Shown here piece after piece: positions 18,438 to 26,368 of a stretch of 38,263 nucleotides of DNA. The translations under genes and the position numbers were made by a program. The stretch is from contig JAAUSA010000020.1 in assembly GCA_012031975.1 (NCBI GenBank), forward strand, positions 1-38,263, written 5' to 3'. Source of the DNA: Alkalinema sp. RU_4_3 (GTDB taxonomy: Bacteria > Cyanobacteriota > Cyanobacteriia > Leptolyngbyales > Leptolyngbyaceae). The notes beneath the pieces are model-generated. The model ran no database searches and had not been told where the DNA came from. It worked only from the letters and a program-made list of their open reading frames with translations. Every line of letters begins with the position of its first letter. The first letter of the stretch is position 1.

Positions 18438-19352
18438 TTACCGGAGTTTTGCCCGCCATTGGTTGAATTTTTTCTTAACTAAGTTGAAGATGGCTCGCAG
18501 GCTGTTGGAACCACCCACGGTGCGATCGATCTGGGGCATAAATTTGCTTTCTAGGAGTTCCTTGAGTTTGCTGCTCGTGAGGGGGCGATTGAGGATCCCA
18601 CCTTCGGCCAGGGAGATCGATCCGGTTTCTTCGGAAACCACGATACAGATACAATTCTCCATCCGTTCGGTGATCCCCATGGCGGCTCGGTGGCGGGTGC
18701 CCAACTGGCGCGAAGCACTGCGCTCAGACAGGGGCAAAATCACGCCCGCTGCGGCCACCCGGCCATCGCGGATCAGCATGGCGCCGTCATGGAGCAGCGT
18801 CGAGGTTTGAAACACGGTTTGAATTAGTTCCTTGGAAACCACCGCATCGAGCTTGACGCCGGGCACCGAGAAATCCTGCTCGTCAATATAGCCATCGGTT
18901 TCGAGGATCATCAGGGCGCCGATGCGGTTCTGGGATAGGTCGCGCACCGCATCGACGATCTCGTCTGTGAAGCTGGTCGATCGCGGGAGTGTACGCCGCT
19001 CCGGCTGCAACAGCCGCAGGATTTCCCCCCGGCCCAACTGTTCTAGGAAACGCCGAAACTCCGACTGCAATAGGCCCGCCATGGCCACGCCACAGGCAAT
19101 GATCAGCATCAACAGGAAGAAGCTCAAAAATTGCAGCTGCAAATAGCGACTGAGGGCGGTCGCCACCATCAGCACCAAAAAACCCCGCACCATCCAGAGG
19201 GTACGCCGTTCGCCGATGATCAGCAGAATAATATAGACCAGCATGAGAACAAGGCCAACATCCACCAAACTCCGTAAATAGAGCCATAGAGGCGATAGCG
19301 TTATTCCCAGCCCGCCGAGATTCGTTAGCAGTTGGTTCCAGAATTGTCCCAT
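18438..19352 (-). CDS. cdaA: Diadenylate cyclase (c-di-AMP synthase), membrane type
   Basis: CdaA makes cyclic di-AMP from two ATP; this messenger controls potassium and osmotic balance and, in cyanobacteria, night survival. Three hydrophobic segments occupy residues 25-95 (VGLVLMLVYIILLIIGERR, FLVLMVATALSRYL, FLSFFLLMLIIACGVAMAG). A short linker leads to the DAC domain, with the catalytic DGA at 189-191 in LLHDGAML and the second nucleotide-binding motif GTRHRAA at 218-224. The 304 residues fit the family. It sits between lysA and uppS, both linked to cell-wall precursors, a context like the cdaA-glmM linkage in Firmicutes, but no GlmM or CdaR is present here. Confidence 0.95.
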   Translation of the reverse strand: MGQFWNQLLTNLGGLGITLSPLWLYLRSLVDVGLVLMLVYIILLIIGERRTLWMVRGFLVLMVATALSRYLQLQFLSFFLLMLIIACGVAMAGLLQSEFRRFLEQLGRGEILRLLQPERRTLPRSTSFTDEIVDAVRDLSQNRIGALMILETDGYIDEQDFSVPGVKLDAVVSKELIQTVFQTSTLLHDGAMLIRDGRVAAAGVILPLSERSASRQLGTRHRAAMGITERMENCICIVVSEETGSISLAEGGILNRPLTSSKLKELLESKFMPQIDRTVGGSNSLRAIFNLVKKKFNQWRAKLR

Positions 19353-19436
19353 TGGTCTGGAGAGGCCCGATGCGTGCGGAGGGCTAGGGTTAGCCCTCCA
19401 AAACTATCTATAGAGTTGGGGTGGTGTTTAGTCCCA

Positions 19437-20810
19437 CTAGACGAGGTGGTCAGGTAAACGATCGTGCCGCAAAAGATCCTCCAGGGTTTCCCGCACAAGA
19501 ATCAAATGGGCCTGGCCGCCGTTGACCAAAACCGCCGCTGGACGAGCAATCCGGTTGTAGTTGGAAGACATGCTGTAATTGTAGGCTCCGGTATCGGGGA
19601 TGACGAGAATATCTCCCGGCTCCGTGGCGGCCAGTTCCGCATCTTTGATTAGGACATCGCCCGACTCACAATGTTTCCCGGCGATCGTCACGGTTTGGTC
19701 AATCGGTGCCGACATTTTGTTGGCCACCATGGCCCGGTAGAGGGACTGGTAGGTGATCGGACGGGGATTGTCCGACATGCCGCCATCGACGCTCAGGTAG
19801 GTGCGGATGCCGGGGACCGTCTTATGGCCGCCGATGGTGTAGGCCGTCACACAGGCGGTCCCGACCAGCGATCGACCCGGCTCCGAAATCAGTTTTGGCA
19901 GGGGTAAACCTTCTTGCTCGCAGGCGGCGGTTACGGATTGACAAACCACCCGCGCCCATTCGTCGATGCTAGGTGGATCGTCACTTTCGGTGTAGCGAAT
20001 CCCGAGTCCCCCACCGATGTCGAGCTGGGCAATGGACAACCCATATTGCTTGGCCTTACTCAGCCAGCCCACCATCACAGGCCCCAAATCCTCATGGGGC
20101 TTGAGTTCAAAAATTTGCGACCCAATATGGGCATGCAACCCGAGGAATTTCAACCCTGGCTGGTGGGAAATGAACTCAAACACCTTCTCCGTATCGTTCG
20201 GGTCAAAGCCAAACTTGCTATCGATGCGGCCCGTCTTAATATATTCGTGGGTATGGCATTCAATCCCCGGCGTTAGCCGCACCATGATCTGTACCGAATC
20301 CCGGCCTTGGGTCAAATCCGCCAGGCTGCGCAGCTCGGACCAGTTATCCACCACGATCGTCACCTGGTGCTCGATCGCCATCTTCAGCTCTTCAAGGGAC
20401 TTGTTGTTGCCATGGAGGTAGATTTTGCCCTTGTCAAACCCCGCCAGCACCGCCGTATGGAGTTCCCCGGCGGAGACCACGTCGATGCCGAGGCCTTCGG
20501 AGGCGACGATCGCGCAGATGGCCAGGCAGTTCCAGGCCTTGGAGGCGTAGATCACCAGGGATTCGCCGCCGTAGTGGGTTTTGAATGCATCGCGGTACTG
20601 GGCGGCGGCGGTGCGGACGGTGGTTTCATCCAATATATAGAGCGAAGTGCCAAATCTGGCCGCCAGCTCCACCACATCACAGCCGCCCACTTCAAGGTGG
20701 TCCTGGCTGTTCACCTTAGCGGTGAGGGGGAGGAGGGACTGGTTGGGAGATTGGGCGTCCAGCAAATAGCGTGCTGCTGCGGTTTGGGGAGGAGTGATCG
20801 TGGCAACCAT
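19437..20810 (-). CDS. lysA: Diaminopimelate decarboxylase
   Basis: LysA decarboxylates meso-diaminopimelate to lysine, the last step of the pathway. The 457-residue PLP enzyme has the Schiff-base Lys91 in IYASKAWN, HGNNKS, GLHAHIGSQI, DIGGGLGIRY (phosphate-binding), EPGRSLVG, and the C-terminal HCESGDVL and GAYNYSMSSNYN, where Cys and Tyr contribute to the partner active site. It is divergent from rimI with about 90 bases between the starts, and is followed by cdaA after 84 bases, so it probably heads a lysA-cdaA-uppS transcript. Confidence 0.96.
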   Translation of the reverse strand: MVATITPPQTAAARYLLDAQSPNQSLLPLTAKVNSQDHLEVGGCDVVELAARFGTSLYILDETTVRTAAAQYRDAFKTHYGGESLVIYASKAWNCLAICAIVASEGLGIDVVSAGELHTAVLAGFDKGKIYLHGNNKSLEELKMAIEHQVTIVVDNWSELRSLADLTQGRDSVQIMVRLTPGIECHTHEYIKTGRIDSKFGFDPNDTEKVFEFISHQPGLKFLGLHAHIGSQIFELKPHEDLGPVMVGWLSKAKQYGLSIAQLDIGGGLGIRYTESDDPPSIDEWARVVCQSVTAACEQEGLPLPKLISEPGRSLVGTACVTAYTIGGHKTVPGIRTYLSVDGGMSDNPRPITYQSLYRAMVANKMSAPIDQTVTIAGKHCESGDVLIKDAELAATEPGDILVIPDTGAYNYSMSSNYNRIARPAAVLVNGGQAHLILVRETLEDLLRHDRLPDHLV

Positions 20811-20901
20811 GGCGTTTGAGGGGTTCAGGATGAAGAGCCAAAAAAAGTCAACGATACCCAGTGTACAATCAGCCCGCTATCCCTTGGCATTTCTTCCATA
20901 T

Positions 20902-21509
20902 ATGGCCTGTTTGCAGCTCACCCTCGCCGAAGATCGCGATCTGGCATCCATTGTTGAACTCGATCGCCGCTGTCTCGACGGCCTTTGGACCCCCGACCAG
21001 TACGCGCGGGAACAGGAAAGTGATAAAAGCGATATTGTCGTGGCCCGTCTGGGGGACCAAGTGCTGGCCTACGGCTGTGTCTGGTCGATCCTGGAGGAGG
21101 CCCATATTACTATTTTAGCTGTGGATCCGCAGTTCCAGCGGCGAGGCCTCGGGCGGTTAGTCCTTTGGGGCATGCTGGAATGTTCGGTGGCGCGGGGATT
21201 GGAGCGATCGACCCTGGAGGTTAAGGAGACCAACCTGGCGGCGATCGGGCTCTATCAAGCCTACGGATTCATGGAGGCGGCCGCCGACCCAAATATTACA
21301 AGGACCAGAGTGCTGCCCTGATTCTCTGGCTAAACCACCTGCAATACCCGGCGTTTTTGGCCCTCCAGCAAGCTCGGAAACCACAACTCCAAGCCCAGGC
21401 GCAACGGTATGGATGGGGCTTAATTGTTTCTTTAGATACAGCTGAAGTGCCCGATCCACGCTTGACGGAGGAGGGTGACTTGAAGAACAATCATGCGGGG
21501 CAAAAGTAA
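20902..21509 (+). CDS. rimI: Ribosomal-protein S18 alanine N-acetyltransferase (frame-broken once)
   Basis: This GNAT-family acetyltransferase is predicted to modify the N-terminal Ala of S18. I start at ATG 20902 (MACLQLTLAEDRD), since upstream in-frame codons overlap the lysA leader. The core has IVELDRRCLDGLW, the acetyl-CoA P-loop QFQRRGLGR, and the terminal NLAAIGLYQAYGF. Right after YGFMEA the frame goes wrong and stops at 21321. Adding one G to the GG at 21279-21280 gives GRRPKYYKDQSAALILWL, the expected GNAT ending, plus a C-terminal extension of about 45 residues to a stop at 21507-21509. The restored length is 202 residues. It lies about 160 bases upstream of clpC on the same strand. 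Confidence 0.85.
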
Positions 21510-21666
21510 ATGAATACAGAAAATTCATAAAAGCCCATTTCCCAGACCCCACAAGCTTTTGTACGGTAATTGCCCTCCCTACCCGTCATTCCACGGCAGC
21601 GATCCACCAAATACTCTGTGTTAGAATCAACCGTACCGGCAAGCAGCAGGTAAGGGAAAAAACGCC

Positions 21667-24149
21667 ATGTTTGAACGCTTCACAGAAAAAGCCATCAAAG
21701 TGATTATGCTCGCCCAAGAAGAGGCGCGCCGCTTAGGTCACAACTTTGTGGGGACTGAGCAAATTCTGCTCGGTCTGATCGGCGAAGGAACGGGCGTTGC
21801 CGCCAAGGTTCTGAAGTCCATGGGTGTCAATCTCAAGGACGCTCGCATCGAAGTTGAAAAGATCATCGGTCGCGGCTCTGGCTTTGTGGCGGTGGAGATT
21901 CCCTTCACCCCTCGGGCTAAGCGAGTGCTGGAGCTCTCCCTAGAGGAGGCCCGCCAGCTCGGTCACAACTATATCGGTACGGAACACCTGCTTTTAGGTT
22001 TGATTCGCGAAGGTGAGGGTGTCGCCGCTCGGGTTCTGGAGAACCTGGGTGTGGACCTCTCTAAGGTGCGGACGCAGGTGATCCGAATGCTGGGCGAAAC
22101 AGCAGAGGTTGGCGCGGGCGCAGGTGCATCCGGTGGGCGGACCAAAACCCCCACGCTGGATGAATTCGGCGTTAATTTAACCATACTTGCTGGTGACGGC
22201 AAGCTGGACCCCGTGGTGGGCCGCCAAAAAGAGGTCGAACGAGTGATCCAAATCCTCGGTCGCCGTACCAAAAATAATCCGGTCCTGATCGGCGAACCCG
22301 GTGTGGGCAAGACGGCTATAGCCGAAGGTCTCGCCCAACGCATTGCCAACCAGGATGTCCCGGACATTTTGGAAGACAAGCGCGTCGTGACACTCGATGT
22401 GGGTTTGCTGGTCGCAGGAACCAAGTACCGTGGGGAATTTGAGGAGCGCCTCAAAAAATCATGGATGAGATTCGTCAAGCTGGGAATGTCATTCTGGTGA
22501 TCGACGAAGTCCATACCCTAATTGGTGCCGGGGCCGCCGAAGGGGCCATCGATGCCGCCAATATCCTCAAGCCTGCCCTGGCTCGCGGAGAACTGCAATG
22601 CATCGGCGCTACCACCCTCGACGAGTACCGCAAGCATATTGAGCGTGACGCGGCCCTCGAACGTCGCTTCCAACCTGTCCAGGTCGGTGAGCCCACCGTT
22701 GAGGAAACCATCGAAATCCTCCGGGGTCTGCGCGAACGCTACGAACAGCACCACAAGCTTCACATCTCCGATGAAGCCCTGGAGGCTGCCGCCAAGCTCT
22801 CCGATCGCTACATTAGCGATCGCTTCCTGCCCGACAAGGCCATCGACTTGATCGATGAAGCGGGTTCGCGCGTCAGACTGCTGAAGTACCAGCGATCGCC
22901 CGCCGAGAAGGAACTCGACGAGAAGCTGCGCCAGGTCCAAAAGGACAAGGACGACGCTGTGCGCAACCAGGACTTCGACAAAGCAGGTCAACTGCGCGAC
23001 GAAGAAATGGAAGTTAAGGAGCAGCTCAAGGCCCTGGGTCAGACCCGCAAGGCTGAGTCGGCGGCGGATGACTCGCCGAAACCTGTGGTGACGGAAGAGG
23101 ACATTGCCCATATTGTGGCCTCCTGGACCGGTGTCCCGGTCAACAAGCTGACGGAGTCCGAATCCGAGAAGCTGCTGCATATGGAAGATACGCTGCACCA
23201 GCGCCTGATTGGCCAGGACGAAGCCGTGAAGGCCGTATCCCGCGCCATCCGCCGTGCCCGCGTCGGCCTGAAGAACCCCAACCGCCCGATCGCCTCCTTC
23301 ATCTTCTCCGGTCCCACCGGAGTCGGTAAGACGGAGCTGACCAAGGCCTTGGCGGCCTACTTCTTTGGCTCTGAAGATGCGATGGTGCGTCTCGACATGT
23401 CGGAGTACATGGAGCGCCATACGGTGTCCAAGCTGGTGGGTTCGCCCCCTGGATACGTGGGCTACAACGAGGGCGGTCAGCTAACGGAAGCTGTGCGTCG
23501 TCGTCCCTACACCGTTATCCTGTTCGACGAAATCGAGAAGGCCCACCCGGATGTGTTCAACCTGATGTTGCAGATCCTAGAGGATGGTCGCCTGACCGAC
23601 TCCAAGGGCCGCACCGTGGACTTCAAGAACACCTTGATCATCATGACCTCGAACATTGGTTCGAAGGTGATTGAGAAGGGCGGCGGCGGATTGGGCTTTG
23701 ACTTCGGCGCTGAAAATGCGGCGGATTCCCAGTACAACCGGATCCGTGCCCTGGTCAACGAAGAGCTGAAGAACTACTTCCGCCCTGAATTCCTCAACCG
23801 TCTAGACGAGATCATCGTCTTCCGTCAGTTGATCAAGGATGAGGTGAAGGAGATCGCCGAGATTCTGCTCAAGGATATCTTCAAGCGCTTGACCGAGCAG
23901 GGCATTGTGCTTGAGGTGACCGACAAGTTCCGCGATCGCCTGATTGAAGAGGGCTTTAATCCTAGCTACGGGGCCAGACCCCTGCGCCGGGCGATCATGC
24001 GTCTTCTCGAAGACTCCCTTGCCGAGGAGATTCTCTCGGGCCGGGTGGGTGACGGAGATACGGCGATCGTCGATGTGGATGAGACAGGCCAGGTGAAGAT
24101 TCTCAAGGGCGAACCGAAGCGCGAGTTAATCGCCCAAGGCGCTGACTAG
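21667..24149 (+). CDS. clpC: ATP-dependent Clp protease ATP-binding subunit ClpC (frame-broken once)
   Basis: ClpC is an AAA+ unfoldase that feeds ClpP-type proteases. The N-terminal double Clp_N repeat ([40 protein letters not shown]) is followed by AAA-1 with Walker [14 protein letters not shown]. The frame breaks just after EFEERLKK. The next frame starts MDEIRQAG, the exact continuation, with Walker [12 protein letters not shown], the UVR/M-domain region ([15 protein letters not shown]), then AAA-2 with [13 protein letters not shown], and the ClpP-loop-bearing C-terminus. A seventh A in the A6 run at 22453-22458 restores (K)IMDEIRQ. The restored length is 827 residues, normal for cyanobacterial ClpC. 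An A-run slip could in principle be programmed, but no cyanobacterial clpC is known to use one. Confidence 0.95.
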
Positions 24150-24170
24150 AATCTATAGCAGCCAATTCTA

Positions 24171-24204
24171 AAACCCCACCTTTCCAACGAGTCAGGTGGG
24201 GTTT
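24171..24204 (+). terminator. Hairpin after clpC
   Basis: An 11-base-pair stem (AAACCCCACCT with AGGTGGGGTTT) with a 12-base loop starts 21 bases past the clpC stop. The 3' arm itself ends in TTT but no longer T-run follows, so termination may be partial. Confidence 0.7.
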
Positions 24205-24377
24205 GCGGCGTCTGGGCTAGGGACCTGGGAATCGCGAAAGCCTGGGCTGAGGACACAGTGAAAACACGTAATCTGTGATACTGCAAACTCTAAAGAAAAT
24301 ATTAAAATACGTAAATCTACGCTTTTTGGAGATAAATATCTATCTATAGGCGTAGTCTCCTAGGAAGAGGAGCCCTA

Positions 24378-24383
24378 TATAAT
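24378..24383 (+). promoter_or_regulatory. Consensus -10 box for mscL
   Basis: A perfect TATAAT lies 46 bases upstream of the mscL ATG in an AT-rich stretch. No good -35 match is seen at the expected distance, so an activator or extended contacts may help. Confidence 0.5.
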
Positions 24384-24429
24384 CTCCCTGTAATATTTAG
24401 ACCTTTGCGTTTTCGAGGACAGTAATTTT

Positions 24430-24891
24430 ATGGCCAGCAGCGGATTTATCGCAGATTTTAAGAAGTTTTTGCTTCAGGGCAATGCTGTTGATTTGGCAGT
24501 TGCCTTCATCGTGGGTGGCGCATTCAGCAAAATCGTCACTGCATTGGTGGATAAGCTGTTCATGCCGATCTTGAGCATGATTACCCCCGGTGGGGACTGG
24601 AAAACTTGGATGATTCCCCTAGGCGGCATGATGAAGGTTCCCAACCCGGATAAGGCTGGGGAAATGATTGAAGTCGCTAAGGGCCTCTACATTGGTGAGA
24701 TCCTCGGCGAAGTGATCAACTTTGTTTCGATCGCCTTTGTGGTCTTTTTGATGATCCGAGCTTTGGAAAAAGCAAAGACAAAGTTCCAGCGTCAGCAAGC
24801 AGTTGCTGGAGAAGCAGCGCCTGAAGTTCTTCTACAGGAGCGGATGGCCAACACCCTCGATCGGCTAGCCGATGTTCTCGAAAAGAGATAA
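24430..24891 (+). CDS. mscL: Large-conductance mechanosensitive channel MscL
   Basis: MscL is a pentameric inner-membrane channel that opens under high membrane tension to release solutes on hypo-osmotic shock. The 153-residue product has the N-terminal amphipathic helix (FIADFKKFLLQGNAVDLA), TM1 with the conserved AVAFIVGGAFSKIVTALV pore helix, a periplasmic loop rich in Gly/Pro, TM2 (VINFVSIAFVVFLMIRAL), and a charged C-terminal bundle (LLQERMANTLDRLADVLEKR region). It is a single-gene unit with its own TATAAT and a strong palindrome after it. The frame is intact. Confidence 0.96.
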   Translation: MASSGFIADFKKFLLQGNAVDLAVAFIVGGAFSKIVTALVDKLFMPILSMITPGGDWKTWMIPLGGMMKVPNPDKAGEMIEVAKGLYIGEILGEVINFVSIAFVVFLMIRALEKAKTKFQRQQAVAGEAAPEVLLQERMANTLDRLADVLEKR

Positions 24892-24948
24892 CGCTCTTTG
24901 GGTTGATTATTTCGGCTGAGTTTCAAGTGTGTTTCAACTTCTAAGCCA

Positions 24949-24980
24949 GTGGCCCGCTGCTTTTAAAAGCAGCGGGCCAC
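24949..24980. terminator. Perfect 32-base palindrome after mscL
   Basis: The 16-base arms are perfectly complementary and meet without a spacer at TTTTAAAA. The stem is GC-rich on its outer part. It starts 58 bases past the mscL stop; no T-run follows on the plus strand, so it could equally act as a stabilising 3' hairpin. Confidence 0.7.
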
Positions 24981-25055
24981 GCTTTGTATGCACCTGGAAC
25001 CAATGGGGATTGCGGAACGTCCTACATCATAGTTGTCAGGGACCTGACGAAAACC

Positions 25056-25071
25056 AGTGATCCAGATCACC
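25056..25071. promoter_or_regulatory. CRP-family (SyCRP1-like) binding-site candidate
   Basis: AGTGATCCAGATCACC is a near-perfect palindrome with arms GTGATC/GATCAC. It matches the CRP consensus TGTGA-N6-TCACA at eight of ten fixed positions and is close to sites bound by the cyanobacterial cAMP receptor protein. It lies 240 bases before the 48-residue gene and about 80 bases upstream of a TATAAAA at 25147-25153, so activation of that promoter is plausible but inferred. Confidence 0.5.
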
Positions 25072-25146
25072 AAATTAGGTGGGTTTAAACCTGTGACAAG
25101 GGGCGATAAACCTCACATCAAGATTCGGTTTAGATCACTGCATCTC

Positions 25147-25153
25147 TATAAAA
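25147..25153 (+). promoter_or_regulatory. Possible -10 element of the 48-residue gene
   Basis: TATAAAA lies about 145 bases upstream of the small open frame at 25296 and downstream of the CRP-like palindrome. No consensus -35 is seen, which would fit an activated promoter. The implied leader is long (about 135 bases). Confidence 0.35.
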
Positions 25154-25295
25154 GCTCTGGCATGATTTACACATACAAGAAAAGCAGCCGCAACTCATCT
25201 TCGTTACAGCGTTACAGATAATTGTTATTCTCCAGCACTTATCAACCAGGCCGACCGCTGCTTCTCAATGCTCTACAAATCAAAGGTGTATTCCC

Positions 25296-25442
25296 ATGAT
25301 GTACTACTCTCAGGCCGATCAACTTCAAGCCAATCCCGCTCAAGTGGCTCCATTACAGGCGATCGAGAATTCCGAAACCCCCCTATTTTGGAAATCGGCG
25401 GCTTCTCTCATCGGTTTCCTGCTCCTGGTAGCCCTTCTCTAG
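25296..25442 (+). CDS. Small single-TM membrane protein, unknown (48 residues)
   Basis: This open frame begins with two ATG codons (25296 and 25299) and has AAGG nine bases upstream. The first 30 residues are polar and Gln/Ala/Pro-rich (MMYYSQADQLQANPAQV...), followed by one hydrophobic segment at the C-terminus (FWKSAASLIGFLLLVALL) ending right at the stop. This tail-anchored layout, the good ribosome-binding site, an upstream promoter with a CRP-like site and a terminator 46 bases past the stop all support a real gene. I recognise no family. It resembles in size the small thylakoid or stress-induced membrane proteins of cyanobacteria, but has no chlorophyll-binding motif. Confidence 0.65.
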   Translation: MMYYSQADQLQANPAQVAPLQAIENSETPLFWKSAASLIGFLLLVALL

Positions 25443-25487
25443 GCACCCAGTGCGATCCAGATTTCTCCTCTCAGTAGAACAAAAACA

Positions 25488-25516
25488 AACCCCGACAGCC
25501 AAAAGGTTGTTGGGGT
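25488..25516. terminator. Bidirectional terminator between the 48-residue gene and tRNA-Arg
   Basis: A 10-base-pair stem (AACCCCGACA with TGTTGGGGTT, one G-U pair) has a nine-base loop. It is followed by TTCTTT on the plus strand and by a T-rich tail (TTGTTTTTG) on the minus strand. It thus serves both the plus-strand small gene and the minus-strand tRNA. Confidence 0.8.
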
Positions 25517-25529
25517 TTTCTTTAGTACA

Positions 25530-25602
25530 ACGAGCATGGCAGGATTCGAACCTGCGACCCTCAGGACCGGAACCTGATACTCTATCCACTGAGCTACATG
25601 CC
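25530..25602 (-). tRNA. tRNA-Arg (anticodon CCG)
   Basis: On the minus strand the 73-base gene folds as a normal cloverleaf. The acceptor stem is GGGCATG/CATGCTC (one G-U pair) with discriminator G. The D-arm is GCTC-AGTGGATA-GAGT; the anticodon stem TCAGG/CCTGA holds loop TTCCGGT with anticodon CCG; and the T-arm GCAGG-TTCGAAT-CCTGC is perfect. CCA is not encoded. It reads CGG arginine codons. Confidence 0.95.
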
Positions 25603-25758
25603 CACACGATTCGTGTGATTCATTCAAATACTATAACATTGTCTAGCTCAAACCGCCGCTGAGAATTCGGTTGGCGATAAGAATTGTGAAGACCTATCTC
25701 AGAAAATATTCCCCTGTAAACCACTCAATCCACGGTCAAAGCGCCGCTTTGCTGGGAT

Positions 25759-25764
25759 TATAAT
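25759..25764 (+). promoter_or_regulatory. Consensus -10 box for the 144-residue gene
   Basis: A perfect TATAAT lies about 105 bases upstream of the ATG at 25871. An AGGAG ribosome-binding site is at 25855-25859. Confidence 0.45.
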
Positions 25765-25870
25765 GGCGCTGTCTCTGTTTTAGGCGGCTTGCAAGCGACC
25801 TCCTCGGCCTGGGATAATGGCAGCAACATTCATACGAAACTGATTAATTTTCGCAGGAGCTAGATTCCTC

Positions 25871-26305
25871 ATGGGCGCTATTGTCAACATTTTCAAAGCA
25901 ATTTTTGGCGGCATCTTCGGCCTATTTAGTAAGAAGAAAGATGGATTCTACATGGAAGCGGCTCCTGCAGAAGCAGCCCCGGCCAACGCGGCAGCCCCAG
26001 CGCCAGCCCCAGCGGTAGAATCTAACGCCAGCAATGGAAAGGTCGCTAAAACAAGTAAGACCTCAGCGAAGAAAGGTGAGGCTAAGCCTGCTGTTGCTGC
26101 GGTACAAAAAGCGACGGCTGCTCCCGAGCCCTTAGATTTGATCAATGCAGCGCTGGCTGCCTCCAAGGCGGCAACGGAAGAAGCTGCTGCTGCCGCTGGG
26201 GGCTTTGCGGATAAGTACATGATTCCGCTGCCGCTGCCTACCCGTCGCCCCGGTGCCAACATGGCCATGTACAAGAGCATGGCTAAGGATATGAAGCGTT
26301 TCTAA
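25871..26305 (+). CDS. Conserved-looking cyanobacterial protein with amphipathic N-terminal helix, unknown function
   Basis: The 144-residue product has three parts. Residues 1-20 (MGAIVNIFKAIFGGIFGLF) form a hydrophobic/amphipathic helix that probably associates with a membrane, followed by KKKDG. Residues 29-115 are low-complexity, rich in Ala, Pro, Lys and Glu. The last 35 residues are ordered and basic: GGFADKYMIPLPLPTRRPG, then MYKSMAKDMKRF. Small proteins with a membrane helix, Ala/Pro linker and this kind of basic end (a PxPxxRRPG motif) occur in cyanobacteria, but I know of no assigned role. It has its own TATAAT, an AGGAG site and a perfect terminator, so it is a single-gene unit. 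Confidence 0.8.
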   Translation: MGAIVNIFKAIFGGIFGLFSKKKDGFYMEAAPAEAAPANAAAPAPAPAVESNASNGKVAKTSKTSAKKGEAKPAVAAVQKATAAPEPLDLINAALAASKAATEEAAAAAGGFADKYMIPLPLPTRRPGANMAMYKSMAKDMKRF

Positions 26306-26320
26306 ATTGAGATCGGATAG

Positions 26321-26356
26321 AAAACCCCGCTTGATCCATGGATCAAGCGGGGTTTT
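26321..26356. terminator. Bidirectional terminator, perfect 36-base palindrome
   Basis: The 18-base arms are exactly complementary, centred on CCATGG, with AAAA at the 5' end and TTTT(T) at the 3' end. This gives a rho-independent signal on both strands. It lies between the convergent 144-residue gene and mrdA, 12 bases past the mrdA stop. Confidence 0.92.
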
Positions 26357-26368
26357 TGCTTGCGGTAA

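Noticed and set aside
22518-23420. 300-codon minus-strand frame inside clpC
   Set aside because: It is the antisense of conserved AAA+ sequence and has no domain of its own.
25383-25662. Short frames on both strands over 25383-25662
   Set aside because: They run across the tRNA-Arg gene and its terminator.
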